From: Verrucomicrobiota bacterium | Lineage (GTDB): Bacteria; Verrucomicrobiota; Verrucomicrobiia; Opitutales; Seribacteraceae | Assembly (NCBI GenBank): GCA_014382645.1 | Contig: JACNJI010000475.1 | Location: forward strand, 1-11,688 | DNA length: 11,688 nt | Reading direction: 5' to 3' | Shown: piece after piece, positions 1-6,788 of the stretch | How the letters are laid out: each line of letters starts with the position of its first letter | Position numbering within the stretch: the first letter of the stretch is position 1 | The notes under the pieces: generated by a model | The model's input: only the letters and a program-made list of their open reading frames with translations | Told to the model about the DNA's origin: nothing | The model's database searches: none | Made by a program: the position numbers and the translations under genes

Positions 1-120
1 CCGGCGACCAGTGACGCGCGCGCGCCGGGGCCCAACCACCGGCGCCTCAGCCACGGGGGCGCCCCGCCCGAGGGCCGTAACCGCCGCCGGTGCCGCCTCC
101 GGCCAGCCCCACCCCGGCAT
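1..120. other. Extremely GC-rich, low-complexity window edge
   Basis: By direct count, only 20 of the first 120 bases are A or T (about 83% G+C), whereas the rest of the window is close to balanced. The stretch contains a CG dinucleotide run at about 15-25 and several G or C homopolymers. It covers the last residues of the truncated flgK reading frame and the 46 bases after its stop. On the minus strand the other two frames remain open through it. This fits either a Gly-rich coding repeat with GC-rich codons or corrupted sequence at the end of a contig. Confidence 0.7.
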
Positions 121-1162
121 TGTTCTGCGCTTGATCAGGTTCCGCTGGCTCAGTTCTAGCAGGAGGAGCCAAAGCCACTAGAATTGGACCATCGGCATCG
201 GAATACTTGGAACCACCATCGAGGATTTCAACCCGACCCAGCTTACCATCCACACCGATCTTAGCGCGAACTTGAGCCACAGTACCACTCGAATCAGCAG
301 GTGCGGAAACGGCAAATTCCTGCCCCCAGTTGGTACTCAAAATCTTAGAACCATTAGGATCAAGAAGCTTCACCTTCTCTCCCTTGGTTGTAGTGGAGAA
401 CAGATTCAGAAGACCGGATGCTTGACCCGAAGTCGGATCAACATCGTCCTCCACTTTAAAATCCATGAGCTTGGACAAATCCTCCAGCAATTGCTGGCGA
501 CGATCGCGGTAAGTGGCCGCTTTCCCTTTGTCTTGAAGTTCGAATCGGCGTACCTGTTGGTTTACCTCATGCAACTTCTCCAAAATAGTATTAATCTGCA
601 CTACTGATTGCTTTACAGTCGCAGTCAAGTCGGCTTCGATCGACTCAAACTTTTCGCCGGATTCATTGAAACGCTTACCCAATGTCTGAACCTTATGATA
701 GAGTTCCTGTTTAATGGTCGGTTCATCTGGAGAAGCTGAGAGCTCCTGAAACGCGTTAAAAAAATCATTTAGGGCACGAGTTAAACTTCCCGGGGCAAGA
801 TCACTCTCCGATTGGTCATCCAAACCAACGTTCACTCCTTGGCGAGTGACTCGTTCGCCAAGAGCTGATTGGAGCAAATCTAAAATTTCCTTACGAGCAT
901 CCAAGGAGGAGGTTTCGCCAACTTCCGACACCACTCGCCTATCCAAAAGTTCACTTCGAGCATGATCAAGCCCGCCCATTTGAAGAGCGCTAGTACCAAG
1001 GGAACCGACCTCTTTATACATTGACCCATCACGAGCAACGACTCGTTGTCTAGCATAACTTTCGTCATTAACATGACTAAGGTTTTTGCCCGCAATCTCA
1101 GTGCTCTTCGCATGGTACTGAAGAGCCTGGGTGGTTTTAACGATTGATCCTAAAAGCGCCAC
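47..1162 (-). CDS. flgK: Flagellar hook-associated protein 1 FlgK, N-terminal part; C-terminus missing
   Basis: FlgK forms the first junction ring between the hook and the filament. The N-terminus (residues 1-45) has the classic rod/hook/HAP helix, including AGKNLSHVND and SYARQR. Residues 85-240 are the long helical D1 region, with RALNDFFNAFQELSASP and YRDRRQQLLEDLSKL. The reading frame then passes through a beta-like part (250-335) and a Gly-rich run (350-362), and stops at residue 371. FlgK is usually 450-650 residues long, and its conserved C-terminal helix is absent here. The stop lies in an abnormally GC-rich stretch at the window edge, so a sequencing or assembly error, a frameshift or a true truncation are all possible. 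The start is GTG, 29 bp after flgN, and no clear Shine-Dalgarno motif is visible. The identification as FlgK is firm; the 3' end is not. Confidence 0.88.
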   Translation of the reverse strand: MALLGSIVKTTQALQYHAKSTEIAGKNLSHVNDESYARQRVVARDGSMYKEVGSLGTSALQMGGLDHARSELLDRRVVSEVGETSSLDARKEILDLLQSALGERVTRQGVNVGLDDQSESDLAPGSLTRALNDFFNAFQELSASPDEPTIKQELYHKVQTLGKRFNESGEKFESIEADLTATVKQSVVQINTILEKLHEVNQQVRRFELQDKGKAATYRDRRQQLLEDLSKLMDFKVEDDVDPTSGQASGLLNLFSTTTKGEKVKLLDPNGSKILSTNWGQEFAVSAPADSSGTVAQVRAKIGVDGKLGRVEILDGGSKYSDADGPILVALAPPARTEPAEPDQAQNNAGVGLAGGGTGGGYGPRAGRPRG

Positions 1163-1191
1163 GGATCAAATAAAGTTTATGGTTTGCAGGA

Positions 1192-1722
1192 TCAAGCGGA
1201 CTCCTCGAGAGTGGATCGGTAGGCAGTTGAGAAAGGAGCAAGATCGCCTCGTTTGTCATAAGTTTTCGAGTGCGATCGAGGGTCGGCTACGGCAAGTATC
1301 TGATCCGTCACCTCGCCGAGGCGAGAAATAAGACGTCGATTTTGATCTAATTTTCGACGAATCCTAGATATCAAGTTGTTGATTTCCTCCACAATGCTTT
1401 CAAACATCGGTTGAGTTACTACGGGGAAACAGGGCAGCAACTGGGATAAACTGGAGTCTTCCGGCTTGCCATAGCCAGTTGCCAGGGAGCGAACATACCC
1501 TTGACGGCGTTGCTGCAAGGTATTGCTCGCTTCCATTTGAGAGCGAACAGACTTGTTGATCTCGAGCAAATTCTCGGGTTCACGATTAAGGATGCTAGCC
1601 TGCTGAGAGCTGAGCAAACCCATGAGACCGCCATATTCCCCCAACTCATCGCGAAGAAGGTTCAACAGGTCTTCCCAAGAAAAATCGACCCCGGGAGAGC
1701 CCGTTTGCGTAAGATTAACCAT
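1192..1722 (-). CDS. flgN: FlgN-family flagellar export chaperone
   Basis: FlgN is a cytoplasmic helical chaperone that holds the junction proteins FlgK and FlgL for export. The sequence is nearly all predicted helix. A first helix (WEDLLNLLRDELGEYGGLMGLLSSQQ) is followed by a segment beginning LLEINKSVRSQMEASNTLQQRR, the usual FlgN layout, and a C-terminal helix from about FESIVEEINNLISRIRRKLDQNRRL. Its position directly upstream of flgK supports the call, since flgN-flgK is a common pair. I chose the ATG at 1722 because it overlaps the preceding gene by only 8 bp and starts just before the first helix. An upstream in-frame ATG at 1764 would add 14 Pro-rich residues and extend the overlap to 50 bp. 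Neither start has a good Shine-Dalgarno motif. FlgN proteins are poorly conserved, so the call relies partly on context. Confidence 0.8.
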   Translation of the reverse strand: MVNLTQTGSPGVDFSWEDLLNLLRDELGEYGGLMGLLSSQQASILNREPENLLEINKSVRSQMEASNTLQQRRQGYVRSLATGYGKPEDSSLSQLLPCFPVVTQPMFESIVEEINNLISRIRRKLDQNRRLISRLGEVTDQILAVADPRSHSKTYDKRGDLAPFSTAYRSTLEESA

Positions 1723-2131
1723 CAGTTTTTTCGGTAAAGGATGAGGACGAATCGGTTGACTCATTCTCGATTTCAGACTCGTTTACATTTTTCATTAATT
1801 CGGCGCCTTCGGCATCGACTTTTTTGTTCAAGTGCATCTGGAGCATCGAAGAGATCCCGAAGCCCCCTCCCTGAGCTATGCTTTCAGCCATGGCATCAGT
1901 AAACATGTGCCTGTACATTCCGGAGGCTCCGCCATTCTCGTTGAAAATCCCCTTGAACATGGGCTTTAGAGCCTGCTTGAGGTACTGCTTGACCAAAAGA
2001 GATTCAAATTGACCGGAAACAGCCGCAGCCTTTTGCTCCTCACTCGCATGTCGGGAATGTGCCATCTCCATGAGCATGGAGGTATCCATCCCCACATACT
2101 GGCTGGAAGATAATTCTGGAGTTGCGTTCAT
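1715..2131 (-). CDS. flgJ: FlgJ-type rod-binding (rod cap/scaffold) protein, single domain
   Basis: This protein carries the rod-binding domain found at the N-terminus of FlgJ, the cap that assembles the flagellar rod in the periplasm. Residues 36-101 hold the signature: AVSGQFESLLVKQYLKQALKP, then MYRHMFTDAMAESIAQGGGFGISSML, matching the family pattern of a QFES-helix followed by an MLxxxLAxxxAxxGGxGI segment. At 138 residues it lacks the C-terminal muramidase domain of enterobacterial FlgJ, so another enzyme must open the peptidoglycan for the rod. The tail (110-138) is Ser/Glu-rich and probably disordered. Its place directly after flgI is typical. The ATG lies 11 bp after the flgI stop, with AGG directly abutting it, which is too close for a normal ribosome site. 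Confidence 0.9.
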   Translation of the reverse strand: MNATPELSSSQYVGMDTSMLMEMAHSRHASEEQKAAAVSGQFESLLVKQYLKQALKPMFKGIFNENGGASGMYRHMFTDAMAESIAQGGGFGISSMLQMHLNKKVDAEGAELMKNVNESEIENESTDSSSSFTEKTDG

Positions 2132-2142
2132 CCTAACTGAAA

Positions 2143-3255
2143 TCAGTTGATAATCAACTCGGCCTGCAGAGCGCCGGCCGCCTTGATGGATTGAAGTATG
2201 GAAGTCATTTCTCGAGTAGTAAGACCTAACTGGTTAAGTGCGGTAGCAAGGTTGTTGACCGTAGTAGCGCCTTGAGGGTCCAACTCGTTCAAAGTCTCAA
2301 ATCGCCCGATTTCCTCAACCAAGTCGGCATCGGCTCCCTGTAGGACTTGGGTCGCTCCAGAGCTAAAAGGCAAAGGTTGGCTAACGCCCGTAGTCGGATT
2401 GATGAAAATCGTTACGTTGCTGTTGCTTACGGCTACGGGGGATACCCGAACACTCTCGGTTGCCACAATGGTACCCGTGCGTTCGTTAATGATCACCCTG
2501 GCCGCAATGTTCGGACGTGCCTCAATTTCGCCGATAGCAGCGATAAAATTGGTCGTTTGGCCGCGAAACGTTGCCGGAATCTTTATGTTCACGGAACCCG
2601 CGTCAACGGCAAGGGCAGTACCGGGGTAATATTTATTTACGGCTCCCGCGATTTTCACGGCGGTCATGGCGTCGGGATAACGCAAAATCATTTCTATTGA
2701 GTTTCCATTCCCGATTATATTACTTTCGATCTCTTGCTCGACAAGAGCTCCACTAGTCACCAGTCCCACAGTAGGATGGTTAACTTGCACACTTGCCCCT
2801 CCTGCCCCTCCTGCGGAAACACCACCGATCGAAACCGCTCCTTGGGCAACCGCATAAACTTCTCCATCTGCTCCGAATAGAGGGGTCTGCAAAAGAATGC
2901 CCCCCTGTAAGGAGTCGGCATTACCAATCGAAGCCACGGTTACATCAATTGTTGAACCTTCCTTGGCAAAGGGACCGATGTCGGCAGTCACCATAACTGC
3001 GGCAATGTTACGGGACTTGTCTGCCTTGTCGGCTCGAATACCCAATCGTTCAAGAGCGTTTAAGATACCCAACTCAGTGTACTCGATCCGGGAGTCACCC
3101 TGCCCCGCCAACCCCGTTACCACTCCGTAACCGAAAAGCTGGTTGGACCGAGCACCCTTGACCTGAGTCAAATCTTGAATCCGGGCACCGTAAAGGCACA
3201 CACCCGCACAAGTGAGAGCAAGAATCGTGAAAAAAGTAAAATTGAAACGGCTCAT
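2143..3255 (-). CDS. flgI: Flagellar P-ring protein FlgI
   Basis: FlgI polymerises into the P-ring, the bushing around the rod in the peptidoglycan layer. The 370-residue length is normal for the family. Residues 1-23 form a Sec signal peptide (hydrophobic FTFFTILALTCAGVCLYG), followed directly by the family opening ARIQDLTQVKGARSNQLFGYGVVTGLAGQGDS in place of the usual RIKDIA..EGVRDNQLVGYGLVVGL. The C-terminal family block is clear: TTREMTSILQSIKAAGALQAELIIN. Mature FlgI folding depends on FlgA and periplasmic factors, and flgA lies two genes upstream. The ATG is 11 bp after the flgH stop with no clear Shine-Dalgarno motif, so translational coupling to flgH is likely. No disruption is seen. 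Confidence 0.97.
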   Translation of the reverse strand: MSRFNFTFFTILALTCAGVCLYGARIQDLTQVKGARSNQLFGYGVVTGLAGQGDSRIEYTELGILNALERLGIRADKADKSRNIAAVMVTADIGPFAKEGSTIDVTVASIGNADSLQGGILLQTPLFGADGEVYAVAQGAVSIGGVSAGGAGGASVQVNHPTVGLVTSGALVEQEIESNIIGNGNSIEMILRYPDAMTAVKIAGAVNKYYPGTALAVDAGSVNIKIPATFRGQTTNFIAAIGEIEARPNIAARVIINERTGTIVATESVRVSPVAVSNSNVTIFINPTTGVSQPLPFSSGATQVLQGADADLVEEIGRFETLNELDPQGATTVNNLATALNQLGLTTREMTSILQSIKAAGALQAELIIN

Positions 3256-3266
3256 GCTATATCAGC

Positions 3267-3929
3267 TCAGAAGGGATTGAGAATACCTGAAAGACGCTGG
3301 TACCAAGATTCCTTCTGGGCATCATTTAAACTACCCTTGGCCACAAATTCGATTTGGGCATCCGCAACATACTGGGAAGAAACCACATTTCGGTAGCGTA
3401 ATCCTTCTCGAAAGCCGAATCCGATGTCCTCCTTCCGGACCAATCCCTTCAACACGGCATAGTAACTCTCGCCGGAGAAAGTGACCATCCTAGCCCCTTC
3501 CACTACCAGAACCCCGTTGGGTAACATGTCGATCACCACGACACTGACCTTTCCCTGCAGGTTCTGCGTGTTCGCAATTGAACCCCCACCTTTGGAACTG
3601 TTTTTAGTTTCGATCTCGGTGCCGGGCAAACCACCATTGTGCGTGCCCATTTTGCTTTGAGCGAAAAGGAACTGTTTTACTGCGTTTTCTACCTGAGCTT
3701 GTCGGTTTCGAGTCGTGTTTTGAGAAGCAGCAAGGGATGCACTCTCACTTACGTCTATAGTAAGTAGATCGCCTACCGCAAGTGCGCGCTTGTCCACATA
3801 CAATCCTTTGCCAGAATTGGTACTCTTCAGCCAGAGCGAAGCAGCGCATAAATCGACTAGAGGCAACAGGAAGAAGACCCCAAAAAGAATAGCGAAAAGA
3901 CTAGAAGTAAACTTTGACACTATTTTCAT
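3267..3929 (-). CDS. flgH: Flagellar L-ring protein FlgH
   Basis: FlgH forms the L-ring in the outer membrane around the rod. The body matches the family in order: LYVDKRALAVGDLLTIDVSESASL (43-66), where the family has an 'RP..VGD.LTI.V.E' block; a Gly-rich loop (112-118); GKVSVVVIDMLPNGVLVVEGAR (126-147); FSGESYYAVLKGLVRKEDI; and the ending SQYVADAQIEFVAKGSLNDAQ, then SWYQRLSGILNPF. The N-terminus is a hydrophobic signal (8-29). Family members are normally lipoproteins, but here the only nearby Cys (C28) is preceded by V-D-L, which is not a regular lipobox. The ATG overlaps the 3' end of flgA by 29 bp, so the two genes are probably translationally coupled. The identity is secure; the anchoring mode is open. 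Confidence 0.95.
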   Translation of the reverse strand: MKIVSKFTSSLFAILFGVFFLLPLVDLCAASLWLKSTNSGKGLYVDKRALAVGDLLTIDVSESASLAASQNTTRNRQAQVENAVKQFLFAQSKMGTHNGGLPGTEIETKNSSKGGGSIANTQNLQGKVSVVVIDMLPNGVLVVEGARMVTFSGESYYAVLKGLVRKEDIGFGFREGLRYRNVVSSQYVADAQIEFVAKGSLNDAQKESWYQRLSGILNPF

Positions 3930-4731
3930 TTAGCACTTTGGCTTGGAATTCACGGTTGGAAGAAATATTCCTAATACGAACAAAAGAACCCTCGACACCG
4001 TCTTCCATCGCTTGGCCCTTCATTTCAACGAAGATGCCTTTTCCTGAGGCAAAAACATTCACGACTTGCCCTTTACGGACGAGTGTCACCTTCGAAAGAT
4101 GACTCCATTTCAGCACAGTCCCGGGTTTGAGGCTAGTCGTCACTTGATAACCATTTAAGCGAGCGTCGGACAAAATGCAGTTCGCTCCCGCCCCTAGAGC
4201 ATCAATAGCACTGGAAGAAAGAAGATCAGGAGTTATCCGACTCCCTCGATTCAGAGGTACTTTCGCAACTGCTACATCCACCATCTGAGAACATTTAACG
4301 GGATAACCCCACTCACCCAGTTTAAGACCATCGGACGAAATTGAAAAACGCATGAAAGCGTTGGCCGATAGTTCATCGGGAATGGATTGCTGCAATTTGA
4401 ATTCCCAATCTACCGGAACATTTAACGGTTTCCACTCGCGAGAAAGTCGAGCAAGAACATGTCCGGACGCTTGGTAGCGATGCGAAAGCACCGAGGCAAT
4501 TTTCTTCTCTAACAACTCCGCATCTAGAATAACCGAACCCTTCACCTTGGAAATCGATGCGGTATAGGAACTGGGAATGGACGGACCGGAAGAAATAAAT
4601 CCTGATCGAGTCACTGCCGTTCGAACAGGTTGCAAGGCACCCAAGTCAAGAGGTGGGAGCAGACGAGTAACATCTGCCTGCAATAGTGCAGAAAGAGAAA
4701 AACTCGCGAACAGTATACTTACTAATCGCAT
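3901..4731 (-). CDS. flgA: FlgA, periplasmic P-ring assembly chaperone (SAF domain)
   Basis: FlgA is a periplasmic chaperone required for P-ring assembly from FlgI. Residues 1-19 form a Sec signal peptide (hydrophobic, ending near LLQA|D). The middle (60-150) corresponds to the N-terminal FlgA region. The SAF-like C-terminal domain runs from about 152 to 276: VAVAKVPLNRGSRITPDLL, then LKPGTVLKWSHLSKVTLVRKGQVVNVFASGKGIFVEMKGQAMEDG and VRIRNISSNREFQAKVLNENSVKVYF, the typical closing strands. Two Cys (C147, C185) could form a disulfide. The ATG directly follows the flgG stop codon with no spacer (TAAATG), consistent with coupled translation. At 276 residues it is slightly longer than the E. coli protein. 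It is placed next to its clients flgH and flgI. Confidence 0.93.
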   Translation of the reverse strand: MRLVSILFASFSLSALLQADVTRLLPPLDLGALQPVRTAVTRSGFISSGPSIPSSYTASISKVKGSVILDAELLEKKIASVLSHRYQASGHVLARLSREWKPLNVPVDWEFKLQQSIPDELSANAFMRFSISSDGLKLGEWGYPVKCSQMVDVAVAKVPLNRGSRITPDLLSSSAIDALGAGANCILSDARLNGYQVTTSLKPGTVLKWSHLSKVTLVRKGQVVNVFASGKGIFVEMKGQAMEDGVEGSFVRIRNISSNREFQAKVLNENSVKVYF

Positions 4732-5514
4732 TTAGCGCTTCAGTTGGTTAACTCGGCCAAGCATCTCGTCGGAAGTCTGAATGGACTTGGAATTGATCTC
4801 GTAGGCACGCTGGGCAATGATCATATTTACCATTTCCTCGACCACATTGACATTAGACATCTCAAGATAACCTTGTTGCAGGACGCCAAAACCGTTCTCG
4901 CCAGGCGCACCTATTTCAGGAGGACCACTCGCCTCGGTCTCTATAAATAGATTACCGCCCATCGCCTTGAGTCCCGAGGCGTTAGGGAAACGAACAAGCT
5001 CAAGTTGACCGATAATTTGTTCACCGTCCGCAGTCTGCACAGAAACTTCTCCGGTAGGTGACACAAAAACATTGATGACCTCGGGATCGATTTGAATTCC
5101 AGCGGCAAGCGGGAGAGCGTCGGCAGTGGTCAATTGACCATCGGGACCGACTTTGAAAGCTCCATCTCTAGTATAAGACTCCGTGCCATCGGGTCTTTCA
5201 ACTTGAAAGAACCCTGTCCCATCAATGGCTACGTCCAACTTCTCGCTGGTTTGCGTAAGTATTCCTTGAGTGAATACTTTCGGAGTGGCAACTACCTTGG
5301 TACCATTACCCATTTCGACCCCGGTAGGAATAACGTTACCCGCACCTGTTTGACCACCTGCTTGTCGAGGGTTCTGATACAATAAATCCTGAAACTCAAT
5401 TTTGTTCTTCTTGTAGCCCGTGGTGTTCACATTGGCTATGTTGTTCGAGATGACATTCAGGTTAAGTTGTTGGGCTTGCATGCCCGTAGAGCCGGAATAA
5501 AGGGAAAGATTCAT
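4732..5514 (-). CDS. flgG: Flagellar distal-rod protein FlgG
   Basis: FlgG builds the distal rod, the drive shaft inside the L and P rings. It is exported by the flagellar type III system, so it has no signal peptide. The 260-residue length equals the usual size. The N-terminal helix ends in NLNVISNNIANVNTTGYKK (18-36), the flagellar rod/hook signature. The middle carries the FlgG/FlgE D1 block, with LDVAIDGTGFFQVERPDGTESYTRDGAFKVGPDGQL. The C-terminus is the canonical MSNVNVVEEMVNMIIAQRAYEINSKSIQTSDEMLGRVNQLKR. Upstream there is a weak GAAG motif about 6 bases before the ATG. The gene follows flgF after a 58-bp AT-rich gap. No anomalies are seen. Confidence 0.97.
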   Translation of the reverse strand: MNLSLYSGSTGMQAQQLNLNVISNNIANVNTTGYKKNKIEFQDLLYQNPRQAGGQTGAGNVIPTGVEMGNGTKVVATPKVFTQGILTQTSEKLDVAIDGTGFFQVERPDGTESYTRDGAFKVGPDGQLTTADALPLAAGIQIDPEVINVFVSPTGEVSVQTADGEQIIGQLELVRFPNASGLKAMGGNLFIETEASGPPEIGAPGENGFGVLQQGYLEMSNVNVVEEMVNMIIAQRAYEINSKSIQTSDEMLGRVNQLKR

Positions 5515-5572
5515 GGTATCTTCGTGTTGTTCGGATTCGCGATGCGGTTAAAAAGTTAAGAAAAATAACAAG

Positions 5573-6334
5573 TTACGAAGTGGCGCCCAGAGTGCCGATG
5601 GCCTTGCCCATATTCTGGTCGAAGTGCTGAATCATCTTCTGATTTGCTTCATGGGCCCGTGACACTTCAATAAGCCCAATCATTTCCTGAATAGCTGAAA
5701 CATTGCTGTTTTCCACATAGCCTTGCATAATCACAAAATCGGCGGGATCGGCAGCCTCGGGTTCCACTTCAGGATTCTTTGCGACAAAACCTCCACCGAC
5801 TTTGCGGAGTTGCATCAGCGGGTCGTCAAAGACGAAAACACCAACTTGACCGAGAAGTTGGTTATTTTGAAAGACTTGGCCTTCTTTATCGATTGTGGGA
5901 TCTCCACCGCCTGGAACGGTTTGAATGTTGTTGCCGCCATTGCCGGCGAACTCGTGCCCCATGCTGTTGACCATGATGCCCTCGGCATTCAAATAAAATT
6001 GCCCATCTCGAGTGTAGGCAACATCGCCATTCGCGTTGATCAATCCGAAAAAGCCTTCTCCGCGAACCGCCATATCCATGGGATTGTTGGATTGGCGAAG
6101 TTCGCCTTCCTGAAAATCCACCTGATTCTTCATTACCGGAAAGGATCCAGGCATTTCGTTCCTCAGGCGATCGTGTGTACTCCGGGCAATTTCACCGCCG
6201 TCAACGGCCTCGAAACTGACCGCCACCTTCTTGAAACCAGCAACATGACTAGCGGCAATATTGTTGGCTATTACGTTTTGGTACTGTTCCAACCCCCTAA
6301 GGGCCGAGGCATTTTCATAAAGTGCAAGATTCAC
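5573..6334 (-). CDS. flgF: Flagellar rod protein FlgF (proximal rod)
   Basis: FlgF is a type III-exported proximal-rod subunit beneath FlgG. The N-terminus MNLALYENASALRGLEQYQNVIANNIAASHVAGFKK matches the rod family, with the usual 'ANNLAN..T.GFK' replaced by ANNIAASHVAGFK. The middle block, MDMAVRGEGFFGLINANGDVAYTRDGQF, is the shared FlgF/FlgG D1 motif. The C-terminus, YVENSNVSAIQEMIGLIEVSRAHEANQKMIQHFDQNMGKAIG, is the FlgF form (IxxMxxLIxxxRxxExxxK). At 253 residues the length is normal. The start is GTG, with a GAGG motif only 2-3 bases upstream. The gene is preceded by the only sizeable gap in the cluster, which carries promoter-like motifs. FlgF rather than a second FlgG is supported by the tail and by its place before a clear flgG. 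Confidence 0.93.
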   Translation of the reverse strand: MNLALYENASALRGLEQYQNVIANNIAASHVAGFKKVAVSFEAVDGGEIARSTHDRLRNEMPGSFPVMKNQVDFQEGELRQSNNPMDMAVRGEGFFGLINANGDVAYTRDGQFYLNAEGIMVNSMGHEFAGNGGNNIQTVPGGGDPTIDKEGQVFQNNQLLGQVGVFVFDDPLMQLRKVGGGFVAKNPEVEPEAADPADFVIMQGYVENSNVSAIQEMIGLIEVSRAHEANQKMIQHFDQNMGKAIGTLGATS

Positions 6335-6346
6335 GCCCTCACGTTG

Positions 6347-6362
6347 AGCAAACTTCGCGCCG
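6347..6362 (-). promoter_or_regulatory. Weak sigma-54-like -24/-12 element before flgF
   Basis: On the minus strand the 16 bases CGGCGCGAAGTTTGCT fit TGGCACG-N4-TTGCW at all but two positions, with GG and GC at the required 10-base separation. The expected transcription start, about 12 bases after GC, would fall at or next to the flgF GTG, which would give an almost leaderless mRNA. This geometry makes a chance match likely. Sigma-54 does control rod genes in several bacterial groups, so the element is recorded at low confidence. Confidence 0.18.
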
Positions 6363-6364
6363 GC

Positions 6365-6391
6365 TTAACGCACAATGGAAACTAAAAGTTA
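6365..6391 (-). promoter_or_regulatory. Candidate sigma-28 (FliA) promoter upstream of flgF
   Basis: On the minus strand TAACTTTT (6384-6391) is separated by exactly 11 bases from TGCGTTAA (6365-6372). The FliA consensus is TAAAGTTT, 11 bases, GCCGATAA, so the matches are 6/8 and 5/8, with the -10 core CGATAA read as CGTTAA. A transcript would begin near 6358, leaving a leader of about 24 bases before the flgF GTG. fliA itself lies upstream in the same cluster. This is a motif match by eye only. Confidence 0.35.
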
Positions 6392-6474
6392 CAGAACCAA
6401 GCGCATTTTTTGCGAAAGATGGTAGATTCTTCCCTTCCGGCATACCCAATCGGCCGCCGAGAAAGGCAAAAGAA

Positions 6475-6759
6475 TCAATATTCGCAGTTCAATTCGAGTA
6501 TACGACCACTCTCGAGATGAACCACTATCTGAACCGGGCGTCCGTCAATTGAAATCACTTCCACCTTTGGTCCACCGTCCTCTTCGTAAAGAAGTGCAGT
6601 CTCTCCCGAAACAGCGGGAGATTCAACAGATAGTTGCTCACCGGGTGAACCGCCGGGAGACATAGGTTCTTGCTCCAGATAAGAACGAAAGGAACTATTT
6701 CCCTCATCCTTTAGTGCAGGATGCCCAGAATCCGTTCTACCTGTAAGATAATTCTCCAC
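6475..6759 (-). CDS. Uncharacterised 94-residue protein between motB and flgF
   Basis: I do not recognise this protein. It has 94 residues, no signal peptide, no membrane segment and no Cys pair. The first ~60 residues are rich in Ser, Gly, Pro and Glu and look disordered. The last ~34 residues (GPKVEVISIDGRPVQIVVH and the following LESGRILELNCEY) look like a compact set of beta strands, with a turn at IDGRP and another at ESGR. It starts with GTG 29 bp after motB and ends 140 bp before flgF, in frame with no interruptions. Its place in the middle of a flagellar operon makes a flagellar role likely (motor, rod or regulation), but this is inference. It is not FlgM-like, because it lacks that family's C-terminal helices. 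Confidence 0.65.
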   Translation of the reverse strand: MENYLTGRTDSGHPALKDEGNSSFRSYLEQEPMSPGGSPGEQLSVESPAVSGETALLYEEDGGPKVEVISIDGRPVQIVVHLESGRILELNCEY

Positions 6760-6788
6760 AATCAGTCGAAAAGCAAGTTTTGTTCCAA

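Larger units (their letters stand above)
6335..6474 (-). other. 140-bp non-coding gap before flgF
   Basis: This is the longest stretch without a gene in the window. On the minus strand it carries a sigma-28-like element at 6365-6391, a sigma-54-like element at 6347-6362, and a GAGGG sequence just before the flgF GTG. A very small inverted repeat (CGCA, five A bases, TGCG on the minus strand) lies around 6403-6415, but its stem is too short to call a terminator. No reading frame of interest is visible in it. Confidence 0.7.

Noticed and set aside
2347..2700. 117-residue plus-strand frame opposite flgI
   Set aside because: Antisense to a gene with full-length family similarity; no domain or start signal of its own.
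5515..5572. Possible promoter in the flgF-flgG gap, which carries TAACTTTT at 5551-5558, like the gap before flgF
   Set aside because: No acceptable -10 sequence follows at the sigma-28 spacing; the shared octamer is AT-rich and may be chance.
5723..6385. 220-residue open frame on the plus strand opposite flgF
   Set aside because: It runs antisense to a clear flgF, has no recognisable domain, and its composition is what reverse reading of a conserved gene gives. Treated as a shadow frame.
6403..6415. Small inverted repeat as a transcription terminator
   Set aside because: The stem is only about 4 bp and is not followed by a U-tract in the direction of transcription.
6400..6474. Sigma-28 -10-like sequence GGCCGATTGG on the minus strand
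   Set aside because: No TAAA-type -35 at the right distance upstream.
6475..6759. The 94-residue protein as anti-sigma factor FlgM
   Set aside because: Size is right, but the C-terminal part looks like beta strands and lacks the FlgM helical motif that binds sigma-28.
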